From Bacteroidaceae bacterium (GTDB taxonomy: Bacteria > Bacteroidota > Bacteroidia > Bacteroidales > Bacteroidaceae), in assembly GCA_017381015.1 (NCBI GenBank), contig JAFOCV010000091.1, positions 1 through 62,900 on the forward strand: 62,900 bases of DNA, written 5' to 3'. A program made the translations under genes and the position numbers. Shown here piece by piece: positions 9,231-17,394 of the stretch. Below the pieces are notes generated by a model. It was not told the origin of the DNA, searched no databases, and saw nothing but the letters and a program-made list of their open reading frames with translations. The stretch's first letter is position 1. Every line of letters starts with the position of its first letter.

Positions 9231-9272
9231 TTCCCCAAACCAGTCCCTCTAGGAGAGAGTTGGTTTGGGGAA
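9231..9272. terminator. long hairpin, probable end of the gcv operon
   Basis: TTCCCCAAACCA and TGGTTTGGGGAA form a perfect 12-bp stem, with a second partial CCTCT/AGAGG stem in the loop. No T run follows on the plus strand, so it may act as an mRNA 3' end or with help. The convergent gene at 9419 on the other strand makes a bidirectional role possible. 9273-9418 holds nothing further that I recognise. Confidence 0.6.
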
Positions 9273-9418
9273 GCACCCATATAAAAAACTAATTGTTATT
9301 ACCTACGTTGTGACCTCAAACTAGGATTTCCTTCCTACTGACGTATGAGAAAATATGTTATGCAGGGGAGTAATCCTTTGCCGAAAGGCTATTCTGTAGC
9401 TTTTGCCTCAGTGCGAGT

Positions 9419-9904
9419 TTAGTTTTGGTTTCTTTTTGCACGCTGACCGCCTTGCTGACCAGCGCCTTGCTTACCAGCTCCCTGACGACCTGCTGCTCCC
9501 TGACGCTGATTGAAGCTATTGCCCCACAATTGCAAGAACTGAGCTGCCTGCATAGGAGTGAGAATCTCGCGGAACTTGGGATAATACTTCTCGTTCAATT
9601 CAACAAGAGCCTTTGAACGAGCCATCAACAACTTCATGTTGGCATCCATCTGCTCGTCAGTGGGCTTCTCGCCACGCTTGGGCATCTCGCCACGGTACTT
9701 AGCGTAAAGTTCCTTCTTTGCATCGTTGTACTCCTTCTTCAATGCCTCAAATGCATCCTTGTGCTCGGGCTTAACCTTGATTTCTCTCTGCTGCATCATA
9801 CCGGGTGCGCCACCTTGACGCTGAGGACCTCTCTGGGCATTCTGCTGCTGAGCACTAACTGAAAGAGCTAAGGTTGCAAACAAAAGTAAAAAAATCTTTT
9901 TCAT
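9419..9904 (-). CDS. secreted Spy/CpxP-like protein
   Basis: 161 residues. Signal peptide at 1-18 (MKKIFLLLFATLALSVSAQ), then a helical charged body (KPEHKDAFEALKKEYNDAKKELYAKYRGE, 41-69) and an LTxxQ-type motif LTPMQAAQFLQLW near 115-127, which recalls the Spy/CpxP periplasmic chaperone fold. The mature N-terminus is rich in Gln/Arg/Gly, and the last 30 residues form a low-complexity Gly/Gln/Ala/Arg tail (QGAGKQGAGQQGG). Bacteroidetes genomes often carry such proteins next to ECF sigma operons; the related gene at 16621 is in one, but this copy stands alone. Function inferred only from pattern. Confidence 0.7.
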   Translation of the reverse strand: MKKIFLLLFATLALSVSAQQQNAQRGPQRQGGAPGMMQQREIKVKPEHKDAFEALKKEYNDAKKELYAKYRGEMPKRGEKPTDEQMDANMKLLMARSKALVELNEKYYPKFREILTPMQAAQFLQLWGNSFNQRQGAAGRQGAGKQGAGQQGGQRAKRNQN

Positions 9905-10014
9905 CTTGTGATATAATTTTTAGTTTGTGATAACTTTTTTCTTGTCAAACGACGCTTCTCTGACAATACAATGCCGTGATGGTTTAATGCATTTTGAAAA
10001 AATCTTTCTTTTCC

Positions 10015-10045
10015 TTTGTGAAAATACGTCTAATTTGTAACTTTG
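10015..10045 (+). promoter_or_regulatory. Bacteroidetes promoter of pfkA
   Basis: TTTG at 10015-10018 and TAACTTTG at 10038-10045, 19 bp apart, match the -33/-7 consensus of the phylum's primary sigma factor. The expected start is near 10052, giving a leader of about 40 nt. Confidence 0.75.
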
Positions 10046-10091
10046 CATCAGAAAACCTAATGTATCACATATTTTATTTAATATTTAGACT

Positions 10092-11069
10092 ATGCCAAAA
10101 ATCAAAACAATAGGTATACTGACCTCGGGTGGTGACTCGCCAGGTATGAACGCAGCAATACGTGCCGTGACACGTGCAGCTATTGCCAACGATATGAGGG
10201 TGATGGCCATCTATCGTGGTTATGAGGGATTGGTAAACAATGAGATAAAGGAGTTTACCACCGAAAACGTGAGTAACATCATTCAACGTGGTGGCACCAT
10301 CCTGAAGACGGCCAGAAGCAAGGAGTTCGTCACTCCCGAAGGACGTCAGAAGGCCTATGAAAACATGAAGGCCAATGGGATAGATGCCCTGATAGTAATC
10401 GGAGGTAATGGCAGTTTGACGGGTGCTCGTATCTTTGCCGAGGAGTTTGATGTGCCATGTATCGGTTTGCCTGGCACTATCGATAACGACTTGAATGGTA
10501 CCGACCTCACCATCGGTTATGACACCACACTGAACACCATCATGGAGTGTGTGGACAAGATTCGTGATACGGCCAATAGTCATGAGCGCATCTTCTTTGT
10601 GGAGGTAATGGGCAGAGATGCTGGTTTCTTGGCTCAAAACAGTGCCATAGCAGCAGGCGCCGAGGCGGCCATCATTCCGGAGGATAGCACAGGTGCCGAC
10701 CAGTTGGAGAAATTCATCGGACATGGCATTCGTAAGAGCAAGAAGTCGTGTATCGTGCTAGTGAGCGAAAGCCCCAAGTGTGGCGCTATGTACTATGCCG
10801 AGCGCGTAAAGAAGGAATATCCCGAATATGATGTGCGAGTGTCCATCCTAGGCCATTTGCAGCGTGGTGGTCGTCCCAGTGCGCAAGACCGTATTCTGGC
10901 CAGCCGTTTGGGCGTGGGAGCTATTCAGGCTCTTACCGAGGGACAGAGAAATGTGATGATTGGTATCAGAAACGATGAAATCGTGTACGTACCCTTTACC
11001 AATGCTGTCAAGAGCGACAAACCCCTGAAGAAGGAACTTATCAATGCATTGGCGGTTCTTTCAACATAA
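10092..11069 (+). CDS. pfkA: ATP-dependent 6-phosphofructokinase
   Basis: 325 residues, the length of bacterial PfkA. Phosphorylates fructose 6-phosphate in glycolysis. Marks: [17 protein letters not shown] at 9-25, the active-site loop PGTIDND at 127-133 (D131 the probable catalytic base), MGRDAGFLA near 172, and [13 protein letters not shown] near 255. The nucleotide loop reads GGNGS (104-108): position 106 is Asn where E. coli PfkA has the Mg-contacting Asp of GGDGS. The PPi-dependent enzymes have GGDDS, so this is neither textbook form. A gene for a membrane-lipid acyltransferase follows 24 bp later. Confidence 0.95.
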   Translation: MPKIKTIGILTSGGDSPGMNAAIRAVTRAAIANDMRVMAIYRGYEGLVNNEIKEFTTENVSNIIQRGGTILKTARSKEFVTPEGRQKAYENMKANGIDALIVIGGNGSLTGARIFAEEFDVPCIGLPGTIDNDLNGTDLTIGYDTTLNTIMECVDKIRDTANSHERIFFVEVMGRDAGFLAQNSAIAAGAEAAIIPEDSTGADQLEKFIGHGIRKSKKSCIVLVSESPKCGAMYYAERVKKEYPEYDVRVSILGHLQRGGRPSAQDRILASRLGVGAIQALTEGQRNVMIGIRNDEIVYVPFTNAVKSDKPLKKELINALAVLST

Positions 11070-11093
11070 CATTCCCTCGTCTTATTCAGAAAT

Positions 11094-11906
11094 ATGCGAT
11101 TAATAGATTTAGAGGCAGTTATCTCCAATAAAGCCCCCAAGCTGAGAAAGAAATTGCCCACGTGGGTAATCCGCCTTATGGAGAAGCTCATCTGTCAGGC
11201 AGAGATGAATGATATCATCACTCGCTTTGGTCATAATGATGGTGCCGCCTTTGCCAAGGCTATGTCGGAAGACATGGGAGTGACATACACCGTCACGGGT
11301 ATGGAAAACCTGGACAAGAACGCTCGCTATATGTTGGTGAGCAATCATCCGTTGGGCGGTTTTGATGGCATCTCGTATATAGCCGTATTCGGCGATTTCT
11401 TTCCCAAGATTAAGGTCATTGTCAATGACTTGCTCATGTATATCGAACCCCTGCAAAGCGTCTTCTTGCCCGTTAATACTATGGGTCGTCAGAAGCGCTC
11501 GGACATGGAAACTCTGCAAAAGGCATACAATTCGGAGGATACCCAATTAATCAGTTTTCCAGCAGGTTTTTGCTCTAGATACATAGACGGAAAGGTTCAG
11601 GACATAGAGTGGAAAAAGAGTGTCATAAAACAATCCGTGGAATCCAAGCGCGACATAGTACCCATGTATTTCGAAGGTCGCAATTCCACATTCTTCTACG
11701 GCCTTGAATGGGTGCGCCGCAAGTTGGGAATGAAGTTCAACATAGGCCTGATACTCCTGCCACGTCAGATGATGAAGACGGCACGCAATCAGCATTTCAA
11801 AATCTACGTGGGCAAGCCCATACCTTATCAGCATTTCGACCACTCCAAAACTGATAGTCAGTGGGTGCAATGGCTACGCGAGGAGTGCTACAAACTGAGG
11901 TCATAG
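11094..11906 (+). CDS. PlsC-like acyltransferase
   Basis: 270 residues. Contains NHPLGGFDG (84-92), a variant of the acyltransferase H-x4-D motif with five residues between His85 and Asp91, then FPAGFCSR near 155 (the FPEG-like block) and IVPMYFEGRNS near 193. This form is seen in Bacteroidetes glycerolipid and glycine-lipid O-acyltransferases of the GlsA type. No GNAT-type GlsB partner is adjacent, so a specific glycine-lipid role is not supported here. Probably membrane-associated; likely co-transcribed with pfkA. Confidence 0.75.
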   Translation: MRLIDLEAVISNKAPKLRKKLPTWVIRLMEKLICQAEMNDIITRFGHNDGAAFAKAMSEDMGVTYTVTGMENLDKNARYMLVSNHPLGGFDGISYIAVFGDFFPKIKVIVNDLLMYIEPLQSVFLPVNTMGRQKRSDMETLQKAYNSEDTQLISFPAGFCSRYIDGKVQDIEWKKSVIKQSVESKRDIVPMYFEGRNSTFFYGLEWVRRKLGMKFNIGLILLPRQMMKTARNQHFKIYVGKPIPYQHFDHSKTDSQWVQWLREECYKLRS

Positions 11907-12003
11907 CCCCATCCAAGGGCAAAAACACCCAAAAAGAGCACATATTTCGCTGAAAATAATGAAATTGTGCCTCACGAAGTGGGTTTCTTTCGAAATAAAG
12001 TTG

Positions 12004-12036
12004 TACCTTTGCACCGCTTTTCTCGCAAGAGAAGGC
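12004..12036 (+). promoter_or_regulatory. rpsA -7 element and leader hairpin
   Basis: TACCTTTG at 12004-12011 is identical to the tRNA gene -7 boxes in this window; no good TTTG lies at the -33 position. Just downstream, TTCTC-GCAA-GAGAA (12020-12033) makes a short stem closed by a GNRA tetraloop in the 5' leader of the S1 mRNA, a possible site for autoregulation. Confidence 0.55.
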
Positions 12037-12089
12037 GAAGAGATTAATAATTTTTTTGTTTCACTTTTTAATTTTCAATGTAAATCTGT

Positions 12090-13883
12090 ATGGCAGATTA
12101 CAAAAATGTAGCTCCCGTTGAAGGCTTCGATTGGGAAGCTTTCGAGAATGGTAGCACTGCAAATGTAAGCCGTGAGGCTCAGGAGCAGGCATATGCTGGT
12201 AGCATGAACAAGGTAGGTGACCACGATGTAGTTGATGGCACCGTTATCGCAATGAACAAGCGCGAGGTTGTTGTTAACATCGGTTTCAAGAGCGATGGTA
12301 TCATCCCCACAAGCGAGTTCCGTTACAATCCTGAATTGAAGGTAGGTGATACCGTTGAGGTATACATCGAGAATCAGGAGGACAAGAAGGGTCAGCTCAT
12401 TCTGTCTCACAAGAAGGCTCGCGCAGCTAAGTCTTGGGACCGTGTGAACGAGGCTCTAGAGAATGATGAGATTATCAAGGGTTACGTTAAGTGCCGCACT
12501 AAGGGTGGTATGATTGTTGATGTATTCGGCATCGAGGCATTCCTTCCCGGTTCACAGATTGACGTTAAGCCCATCCGTGACTACGATATCTTCGTGGGCA
12601 AGACCATGGAGTTCAAGGTAGTTAAGATTAATCAGGAGTACCGCAATGTTGTTGTTAGCCACAAGGCTCTTATCGAGGCTGAGTTGGAACAGCAGAAGCA
12701 GGAAATCGTTAGCAAGCTCGAGAAGGGTCAGGTACTTGAGGGTACTGTTAAGAACATCACCTCTTACGGTGTATTCATCGACTTGGGCGGCGTAGACGGT
12801 TTGATTCACATCACCGACTTGAGCTGGGGTCGCGTAAGCAATCCTCGCGAGGTTGTTGAGTTGGACCAGAAGATTAACGTTGTTATCCTAGACTTCGACA
12901 ACGAGAAGAAGCGCATCGCTCTTGGTTTGAAGCAGCTTACTCCTCATCCCTGGGACGCTCTTGATAGCGAGTTGAAGGTAGGTGACAAGGTAACTGGTAA
13001 GGTTGTTGTTATGGCTGACTACGGTGCATTCGTAGAGGTAGCACCCGGTGTAGAAGGTCTTATCCACGTTAGCGAGATGTCTTGGAGCCAGCACTTGCGT
13101 AGCGCTCAGGACTTCATGAAGGTAGGTGACGACGTAGAGGCTGTTATCTTGACTTTGGATCGTGACGAGCGCAAGATGTCTTTGGGTATCAAGCAGCTTA
13201 AGAACGACCCCTGGGAGAGCATCGACGCTAAGTATCCCATCGGTAGCAAGCACACCGCTAAGGTTCGCAACTTCACTAACTTCGGCGTATTCGTTGAGAT
13301 TGAAGAGGGCGTTGACGGCTTGATTCACATCAGCGACTTGAGCTGGACAAAGAAGGTTAAGCACCCCAGCGAGTTCACCAAGGTAGGTGAGACTATCGAG
13401 GTTTGCGTATTGGAAATCGACAAGGTTAACCGTCGTCTTTCTCTTGGTCACAAGCAGTTGGAAGAGAATCCTTGGGACGTATTCGAGACAGTATTCACTC
13501 AGGATTCTATCCACGAGGGTACTATCATCGAGCTTTTGGACAAGGGTGCAGTTATCCAGTTGTCTTACGGCGTAGAGGGCTTTGCTACTCCCAAGCACCT
13601 TGTTAAGGAAGATGGTTCTCAGGCTAAGTTGAATGAGAAGCTTCAGTTCAAGGTAATCGAGTTCAACAAGGAGAGCAAGCGCATCATCCTAAGCCACAGC
13701 CGCATCTATGAGGATGTTCAGCGTGCTGAGGCTCGTGCTGAGAAGAAGGCTGCAACTGCAGCTCGCAAGGCTCAGGCTCGTAAGGAAGAGGCTCCCGCAA
13801 TTCAGAACCAGGCTGCTAGCACCACTCTTGGTGACTTCGATGCTTTGGCTGAGTTGAAGGCTAAGATGCAGAAGGGCGAATAA
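12090..13883 (+). CDS. rpsA: 30S ribosomal protein S1
   Basis: 597 residues with six S1 (OB-fold) RNA-binding domains. Their cores are GTVIAMNKREVVVNIG near 50, GYVKCRTKGGMIVDV near 131, GTVKNITSYGVFIDLGG near 217, GKVVVMADYGAFVEV near 303, AKVRNFTNFGVFVEIEEG near 389 and GTIIELLDKGAVIQL near 476. S1 helps load mRNA on the ribosome, important in Bacteroidetes where Shine-Dalgarno sites are weak. The C-terminal tail (about 550-597) is Ala/Lys/Glu-rich. Codon use is strongly biased (AAG, GGT, GTT), unlike the neighbours, as expected for a highly expressed gene. Confidence 0.97.
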   Translation: MADYKNVAPVEGFDWEAFENGSTANVSREAQEQAYAGSMNKVGDHDVVDGTVIAMNKREVVVNIGFKSDGIIPTSEFRYNPELKVGDTVEVYIENQEDKKGQLILSHKKARAAKSWDRVNEALENDEIIKGYVKCRTKGGMIVDVFGIEAFLPGSQIDVKPIRDYDIFVGKTMEFKVVKINQEYRNVVVSHKALIEAELEQQKQEIVSKLEKGQVLEGTVKNITSYGVFIDLGGVDGLIHITDLSWGRVSNPREVVELDQKINVVILDFDNEKKRIALGLKQLTPHPWDALDSELKVGDKVTGKVVVMADYGAFVEVAPGVEGLIHVSEMSWSQHLRSAQDFMKVGDDVEAVILTLDRDERKMSLGIKQLKNDPWESIDAKYPIGSKHTAKVRNFTNFGVFVEIEEGVDGLIHISDLSWTKKVKHPSEFTKVGETIEVCVLEIDKVNRRLSLGHKQLEENPWDVFETVFTQDSIHEGTIIELLDKGAVIQLSYGVEGFATPKHLVKEDGSQAKLNEKLQFKVIEFNKESKRIILSHSRIYEDVQRAEARAEKKAATAARKAQARKEEAPAIQNQAASTTLGDFDALAELKAKMQKGE

Positions 13884-13935
13884 TAATCGTCTATTCACTC
13901 CCTAGGGTAGACATTCCCTTAGGAGGATAAAATAA

Positions 13936-13973
13936 GAGGGACGACCACACTGATGGCGTCCCTCATTTTTTTT
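13936..13973 (+). terminator. rpsA intrinsic terminator
   Basis: GAGGGACG (13936-13943) pairs with CGTCCCTC (13957-13964) and is followed by ATTTTTTTT. Confidence 0.9.
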
Positions 13974-14012
13974 GATAGAGAGCATAAGATGCCGATTTTT
14001 CGGATTTTCGGA

Positions 14013-14082
14013 TTTTCAGAGTACTCTGAATACTCTGACTACTCCGATTACTCTGAATCTCTGAATTCTGAATCTCTGATTC
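14013..14082. repeat. 9-bp ACTCTGAnT array between rpsA and rnz
   Basis: About eight units such as ACTCTGAAT, ACTCTGACT and ACTCCGATT, period 9, decaying at the right end. It lies after the rpsA terminator. Confidence 0.75.
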
Positions 14083-14124
14083 TTTGGCTCTCCCCCTAAT
14101 CTATTATTAAACACTATTCATAGT

Positions 14125-15039
14125 ATGGAACCTATCTTATTACATATCCTTGGATGTGGCTCAGCCAAACCAACAACACATCATTTGCCATCGGCTCAGA
14201 TATTGGAAATGCGAGGCAAATACTTTATGATTGATTGCGGAGAAGGTGTGCAGACCACTATGCAGAAGATGGGATTAAGCATGCTCAAGATAGGTCACAT
14301 CTTTATCACTCACATGCATGGCGACCACGTATTCGGACTTCCTGGCCTTATCAGCACTATGGGTTTGCTGGGTCGTACTGCTCAATTGCATATCCATGCT
14401 CCACAAGAGATGGAGGACTTTCTCAACTGCATTCTGAAGATGTTTTGTGAGGGTATGGAGTATGAGGTGTTGTTTCACGCTATAGATACGAAGCAACATT
14501 GTATAATATACGAGGACAGGAGCGTGGAAGTGTGGAGCCTGCCTCTTCATCATCGTGTTCCCTGTGCTGGTTTCTTGTTCAAGGAAAAGCAGGCGCTTCC
14601 TCATATTAGACGCGAAATGATTGATGCCTTTAATATTCCCATTAGTCAGATTAATAATATCAAGGCAGGCGCATCGTGGACAACGGAGGATGGTACTTTC
14701 ATTCCTAATGAACGACTTACATTTCCTGCTGAGCCAGCTCGTTCTTATGCTTATTGTTCTGATACGAGATACACTCCTCGTTTGGCAGAGATGATACAAG
14801 GGGTAGACCTCCTTTACCATGAAGCCACATTCCCTCACGAGATGCTCACTCAGGCACAAAAGACTATGCATTCCACCTCTATTGAGGCAGCTATGATGGC
14901 CAAGAGTGCGGGGGCTGCAAAATTGCTTATCGGACACTATTCTGCACGTATTAAGAACGAGTCACCCCTATTGAAAGAGGCAAAAAGTGTGTTCCCCAAT
15001 ACAATTTTGGCACAAGAAGGTGTAAAAATTAGGATTTAA
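14125..15039 (+). CDS. rnz: ribonuclease Z
   Basis: 304 residues, the usual length of the short-form enzyme. Removes 3' trailers from tRNA precursors. Metallo-beta-lactamase fold: ILGCGSAKPT near 8-17, MIDCGEGVQ near 35-43, zinc-site HMHGDH within 63-68, then SYAYCSDTRYTP near 209 and LLYHEATF near 230, and the final zinc His in LLIGHYSAR near 272. None of the tRNA genes in the window encodes a full 3' CCA, so trailer removal by this enzyme and CCA addition would both be needed. Confidence 0.95.
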   Translation: MEPILLHILGCGSAKPTTHHLPSAQILEMRGKYFMIDCGEGVQTTMQKMGLSMLKIGHIFITHMHGDHVFGLPGLISTMGLLGRTAQLHIHAPQEMEDFLNCILKMFCEGMEYEVLFHAIDTKQHCIIYEDRSVEVWSLPLHHRVPCAGFLFKEKQALPHIRREMIDAFNIPISQINNIKAGASWTTEDGTFIPNERLTFPAEPARSYAYCSDTRYTPRLAEMIQGVDLLYHEATFPHEMLTQAQKTMHSTSIEAAMMAKSAGAAKLLIGHYSARIKNESPLLKEAKSVFPNTILAQEGVKIRI

Positions 15040-15105
15040 TGACATTTTTTCTTGTGTATGTAAAATAAAAAGGCTAATTTTGCGTTGTCGGAATTGAAAA
15101 AACGT

Positions 15106-15408
15106 ATGAAGAAATTTTGGATTATAGCATTTTCTGCATTTCTATTGGGAGTATCTCCTTCGGTGGCTACTGGCGTGGCTAGCGAAGAGATAGAGATGGA
15201 GACTAAGGCTATTACCATTGCTTTTCGTGGCAATTCCGTGCTTGTCAGCAATGCAGAAGGCTTGAACCTGGAGATTTTCAATTTGACTGGTGTGAGGATT
15301 TCCACCATCAAGATAGAGGATAATGAGTCGCAGATTCAATTGAACCTCACCAAGGGTATCTATATGGTCAAGGTTGGTAAGGTGGTACGCAAGGTTACAA
15401 TCCGCTAA
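15106..15408 (+). CDS. small exported protein resembling a type IX sorting domain
   Basis: 100 residues from the ATG at 15106; the in-frame start at 15085 adds seven residues before the natural MKKFW signal peptide. The signal peptide runs to about residue 24. The remaining 70 or so residues follow the pattern of a C-terminal sorting or immunoglobulin-like domain: LEIFNLTGVRISTIKI, then LNLTKGIYMVKVGKVVRKVTIR at the very end. It thus looks like a signal peptide plus sorting-like domain with no cargo between. Function unknown. Confidence 0.65.
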   Translation: MKKFWIIAFSAFLLGVSPSVATGVASEEIEMETKAITIAFRGNSVLVSNAEGLNLEIFNLTGVRISTIKIEDNESQIQLNLTKGIYMVKVGKVVRKVTIR

Positions 15409-15461
15409 GGGTGTTTCTCCATATTGATTTCATTCAGAATTTTATCTAAGTATACGACATG

Positions 15462-15504
15462 CCGCTCTTTTCATTAATGAAGATGTAAGGGCGGTGTTCT
15501 TTTT
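15462..15504 (+). terminator. intrinsic terminator after the small exported protein
   Basis: CCGCTCTT (15462-15469) pairs with AAGGGCGG (15487-15494) around an inner TTCATTAATGAA palindrome, followed by TGTTCTTTTT. Confidence 0.8.
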
Positions 15505-15584
15505 ATGCTGATGAATGCAAAAAGAAAACTATTTTCATAACTCAGCTTAAACCTTTTCAAGCCTCAACTGTCATATACAGCGAG

Positions 15585-16139
15585 ATGTATAACGAAGAAG
15601 AACTAATCCAGCAACTAAAGGCTCCTGCTACGCGCGAAGCCGCTTTCAGGACTCTAGTGTTAGAGTTTCAGGAACAGTTGTATTGGCAGATTCGTAGAAT
15701 GGTACTCACACATGAAGATACCGACGATATTCTTCAAAACGTGTTCATCAAGGTTTGGCAAGGCATTGACCAGTTTAGGTGCGATTCAAAGTTGAGTACA
15801 TGGCTTTATAGAATAGCCAACAATGAAACAATAAATTATCTCAATAAGCACAGGCATCGCACCATAAGCCTCTCCGATGGAGAGGAACCCGATACCGATG
15901 GAGTAAGGATACAGCTGGAGAGTGACCCATACTTTGATGGTGATGAGACGGAGAAACAATTGCAAGTGGCCATACAAACTTTGCCGCCCAAGCAACGGCA
16001 AGTTTTTAATATGAAATACTTTCAGGAAATGAAGTACGAGGACATGAGTCTCATCTTAGGCACTAGCATTGGTGCTCTCAAGGCCTCCTATCATCATGCC
16101 GTACAAAAGATAACAAACTTTTTTGAACATTTAGACTAA
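15585..16139 (+). CDS. ECF-type RNA polymerase sigma factor
   Basis: 184 residues. Region 2 spans about 20-90, with HEDTDDILQNVFIKVWQGID (44-63) and STWLYRIANN near 71-80. Region 4 spans about 130-180, with TLPPKQRQVFNMKYFQEMKYEDMS, a helix-turn-helix. It starts a three-gene operon with a single-span membrane protein 20 bp later and a periplasmic protein, the usual ECF sigma / anti-sigma / periplasmic sensor arrangement. It probably reads an envelope signal; the target genes are unknown. Confidence 0.92.
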   Translation: MYNEEELIQQLKAPATREAAFRTLVLEFQEQLYWQIRRMVLTHEDTDDILQNVFIKVWQGIDQFRCDSKLSTWLYRIANNETINYLNKHRHRTISLSDGEEPDTDGVRIQLESDPYFDGDETEKQLQVAIQTLPPKQRQVFNMKYFQEMKYEDMSLILGTSIGALKASYHHAVQKITNFFEHLD

Positions 16140-16159
16140 TATTTATCACCGCAAGAGAT

Positions 16160-16546
16160 ATGAATACACAAAAGACAAATAATAAAACTAAGGATATGAC
16201 TCTACCTGGTAGCCATAGAAATCCGTTCAAGGTGCCTGAGGGTTATTTTAGTACTCTGCCCGAGCGCGTGATGCAAAGCATCAACCAAGAGGAGCAAGCT
16301 CAGAAGCTATCGTTGGTTAGGCGCCGTCGTAGCCTGTTCCTTATGCGCATGGGCATAGCTGCTGCTCTTACAGGCGTTTTTATCTTTGCCGGCATGCTGG
16401 CACATCAGCATAGAAATGCAGTCACATCAGGTGCAGATGCTGTTAACTTTGCTCAGCAGTTGGACCTTGACTACAATGATGAGACTCTAGAGTATGCTAT
16501 GCTTGACAACAATGACATTGAATACTATCTCACCGTGGCAGAGTAG
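16160..16546 (+). CDS. single-span membrane protein, probable anti-sigma partner
   Basis: 128 residues. N-terminal 56 residues are polar and cytoplasmic, with NPFKVPEGYFSTLPERVMQS (21-40), a stretch I recall from Bacteroidetes proteins encoded after ECF sigma genes. One transmembrane helix follows (LFLMRMGIAAALTGVFIFAG, 54-73) preceded by RRRR, which fits N-in topology. The last 50 residues are acidic and periplasmic. There is no HxxxCxxC zinc motif, so it is not a ZAS-type anti-sigma. The role is inferred from position. Confidence 0.75.
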   Translation: MNTQKTNNKTKDMTLPGSHRNPFKVPEGYFSTLPERVMQSINQEEQAQKLSLVRRRRSLFLMRMGIAAALTGVFIFAGMLAHQHRNAVTSGADAVNFAQQLDLDYNDETLEYAMLDNNDIEYYLTVAE

Positions 16547-16620
16547 GGAGGGACTCTTTCTTGCTGGCTACGATGATAAACAATATACATTATAATATAT
16601 ATATATAGAAAGAGAAATAT

Positions 16621-17103
16621 ATGAAGAAGTTTTCCACAATCCTATTGCTAATATTAGTTGCACTGAGTGCCTTTTCACAAAACAATCCTTTTCACAAGCA
16701 ACAAGGTGTCTCTCCTCGTGTCAGAATGGAAGAGTTTCGCCAGCAGGTGCAGAATTATATAACCAAGGAAGCGCAACTCACAGAGCAAGAAGCCAAGATG
16801 TTTTTCCCCATCTATACTGAATACAAGGATGCTCAGCGCAAATTGCACATGCAGATTATTAAGCTGAAGAAAGATGCCCCCACCTCTGGTAATGAAAAGG
16901 AATTTCAGACTCAACTTTTGGAGATGGCCAAGTTGAATGCAGAAATGGCAGGCTTGGATTCTATCTACTATAAGAAGATATTCAAATTAATACCTGCAGA
17001 AAAGTTCTACAAGATTCTTATCATCGAAGACCGCGTAAGTCGTCGTATCTTGCAGAACTATAATCGTGGACCTGAGCAGAAGAAGGGACCTAATCGCAGA
17101 TAG
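16621..17103 (+). CDS. periplasmic Spy-like protein of the sigma operon
   Basis: 160 residues. Signal peptide at 1-20 (MKKFSTILLLILVALSAFSQ), then an all-helical charged body with YITKEAQLTEQEAKMFFPIY (37-60 region), an LTxxQ-like motif, and a basic C-terminus (EQKKGPNRR). It is the third gene of the sigma operon and the likely periplasmic sensor or effector. The protein at 9419-9904 has a similar plan. Confidence 0.75.
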   Translation: MKKFSTILLLILVALSAFSQNNPFHKQQGVSPRVRMEEFRQQVQNYITKEAQLTEQEAKMFFPIYTEYKDAQRKLHMQIIKLKKDAPTSGNEKEFQTQLLEMAKLNAEMAGLDSIYYKKIFKLIPAEKFYKILIIEDRVSRRILQNYNRGPEQKKGPNRR

Positions 17104-17133
17104 TTCGTTTGCTCACACGCCTTTGATAATCAG

Positions 17134-17171
17134 CCGCATGTTGTCTTGTTACAGCATGCGGTTTTCTTTTT
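17134..17171 (+). terminator. terminator of the sigma-factor operon
   Basis: CCGCATG (17134-17140) and CATGCGG (17155-17161) form the stem, followed by TTTTCTTTTT. Confidence 0.88.
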
Positions 17172-17311
17172 ACCCTCGGCATGAGCATTAGCCAATGGGT
17201 GTGTGTGCCGAACAAATTCTAAACGGATGGCAAAACCTGGCAGGTTGGATAAAATAGGAATAGCTGTATGTCTAACAACAAGTAGGGTGGTGTGACAGGT
17301 TGGAAAAAGAA

Positions 17312-17345
17312 AGTAGGAGGAAAACTATTTCATTTTCCTCCTACT
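17312..17345 (-). terminator. 13-bp perfect hairpin ending the transglutaminase gene
   Basis: AGTAGGAGGAAAA (17312-17324) and TTTTCCTCCTACT (17333-17345) are perfectly complementary around an 8-nt loop. On the minus strand it is followed by TTTCTTTTTCC. The stretch 17172-17311 holds nothing I recognise. Confidence 0.85.
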
Positions 17346-17394
17346 AGATGATTTATAAATAAAAGAAGTTTCGTATAATACGGTGTTCTTTATT

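Noticed and set aside
9071..9280. Minus-strand 69-residue frame at the end of lpdA
   Set aside because: Its Asn/Gln/Thr repeats are the 9-bp spacer array, and it overlaps the lpdA coding end.
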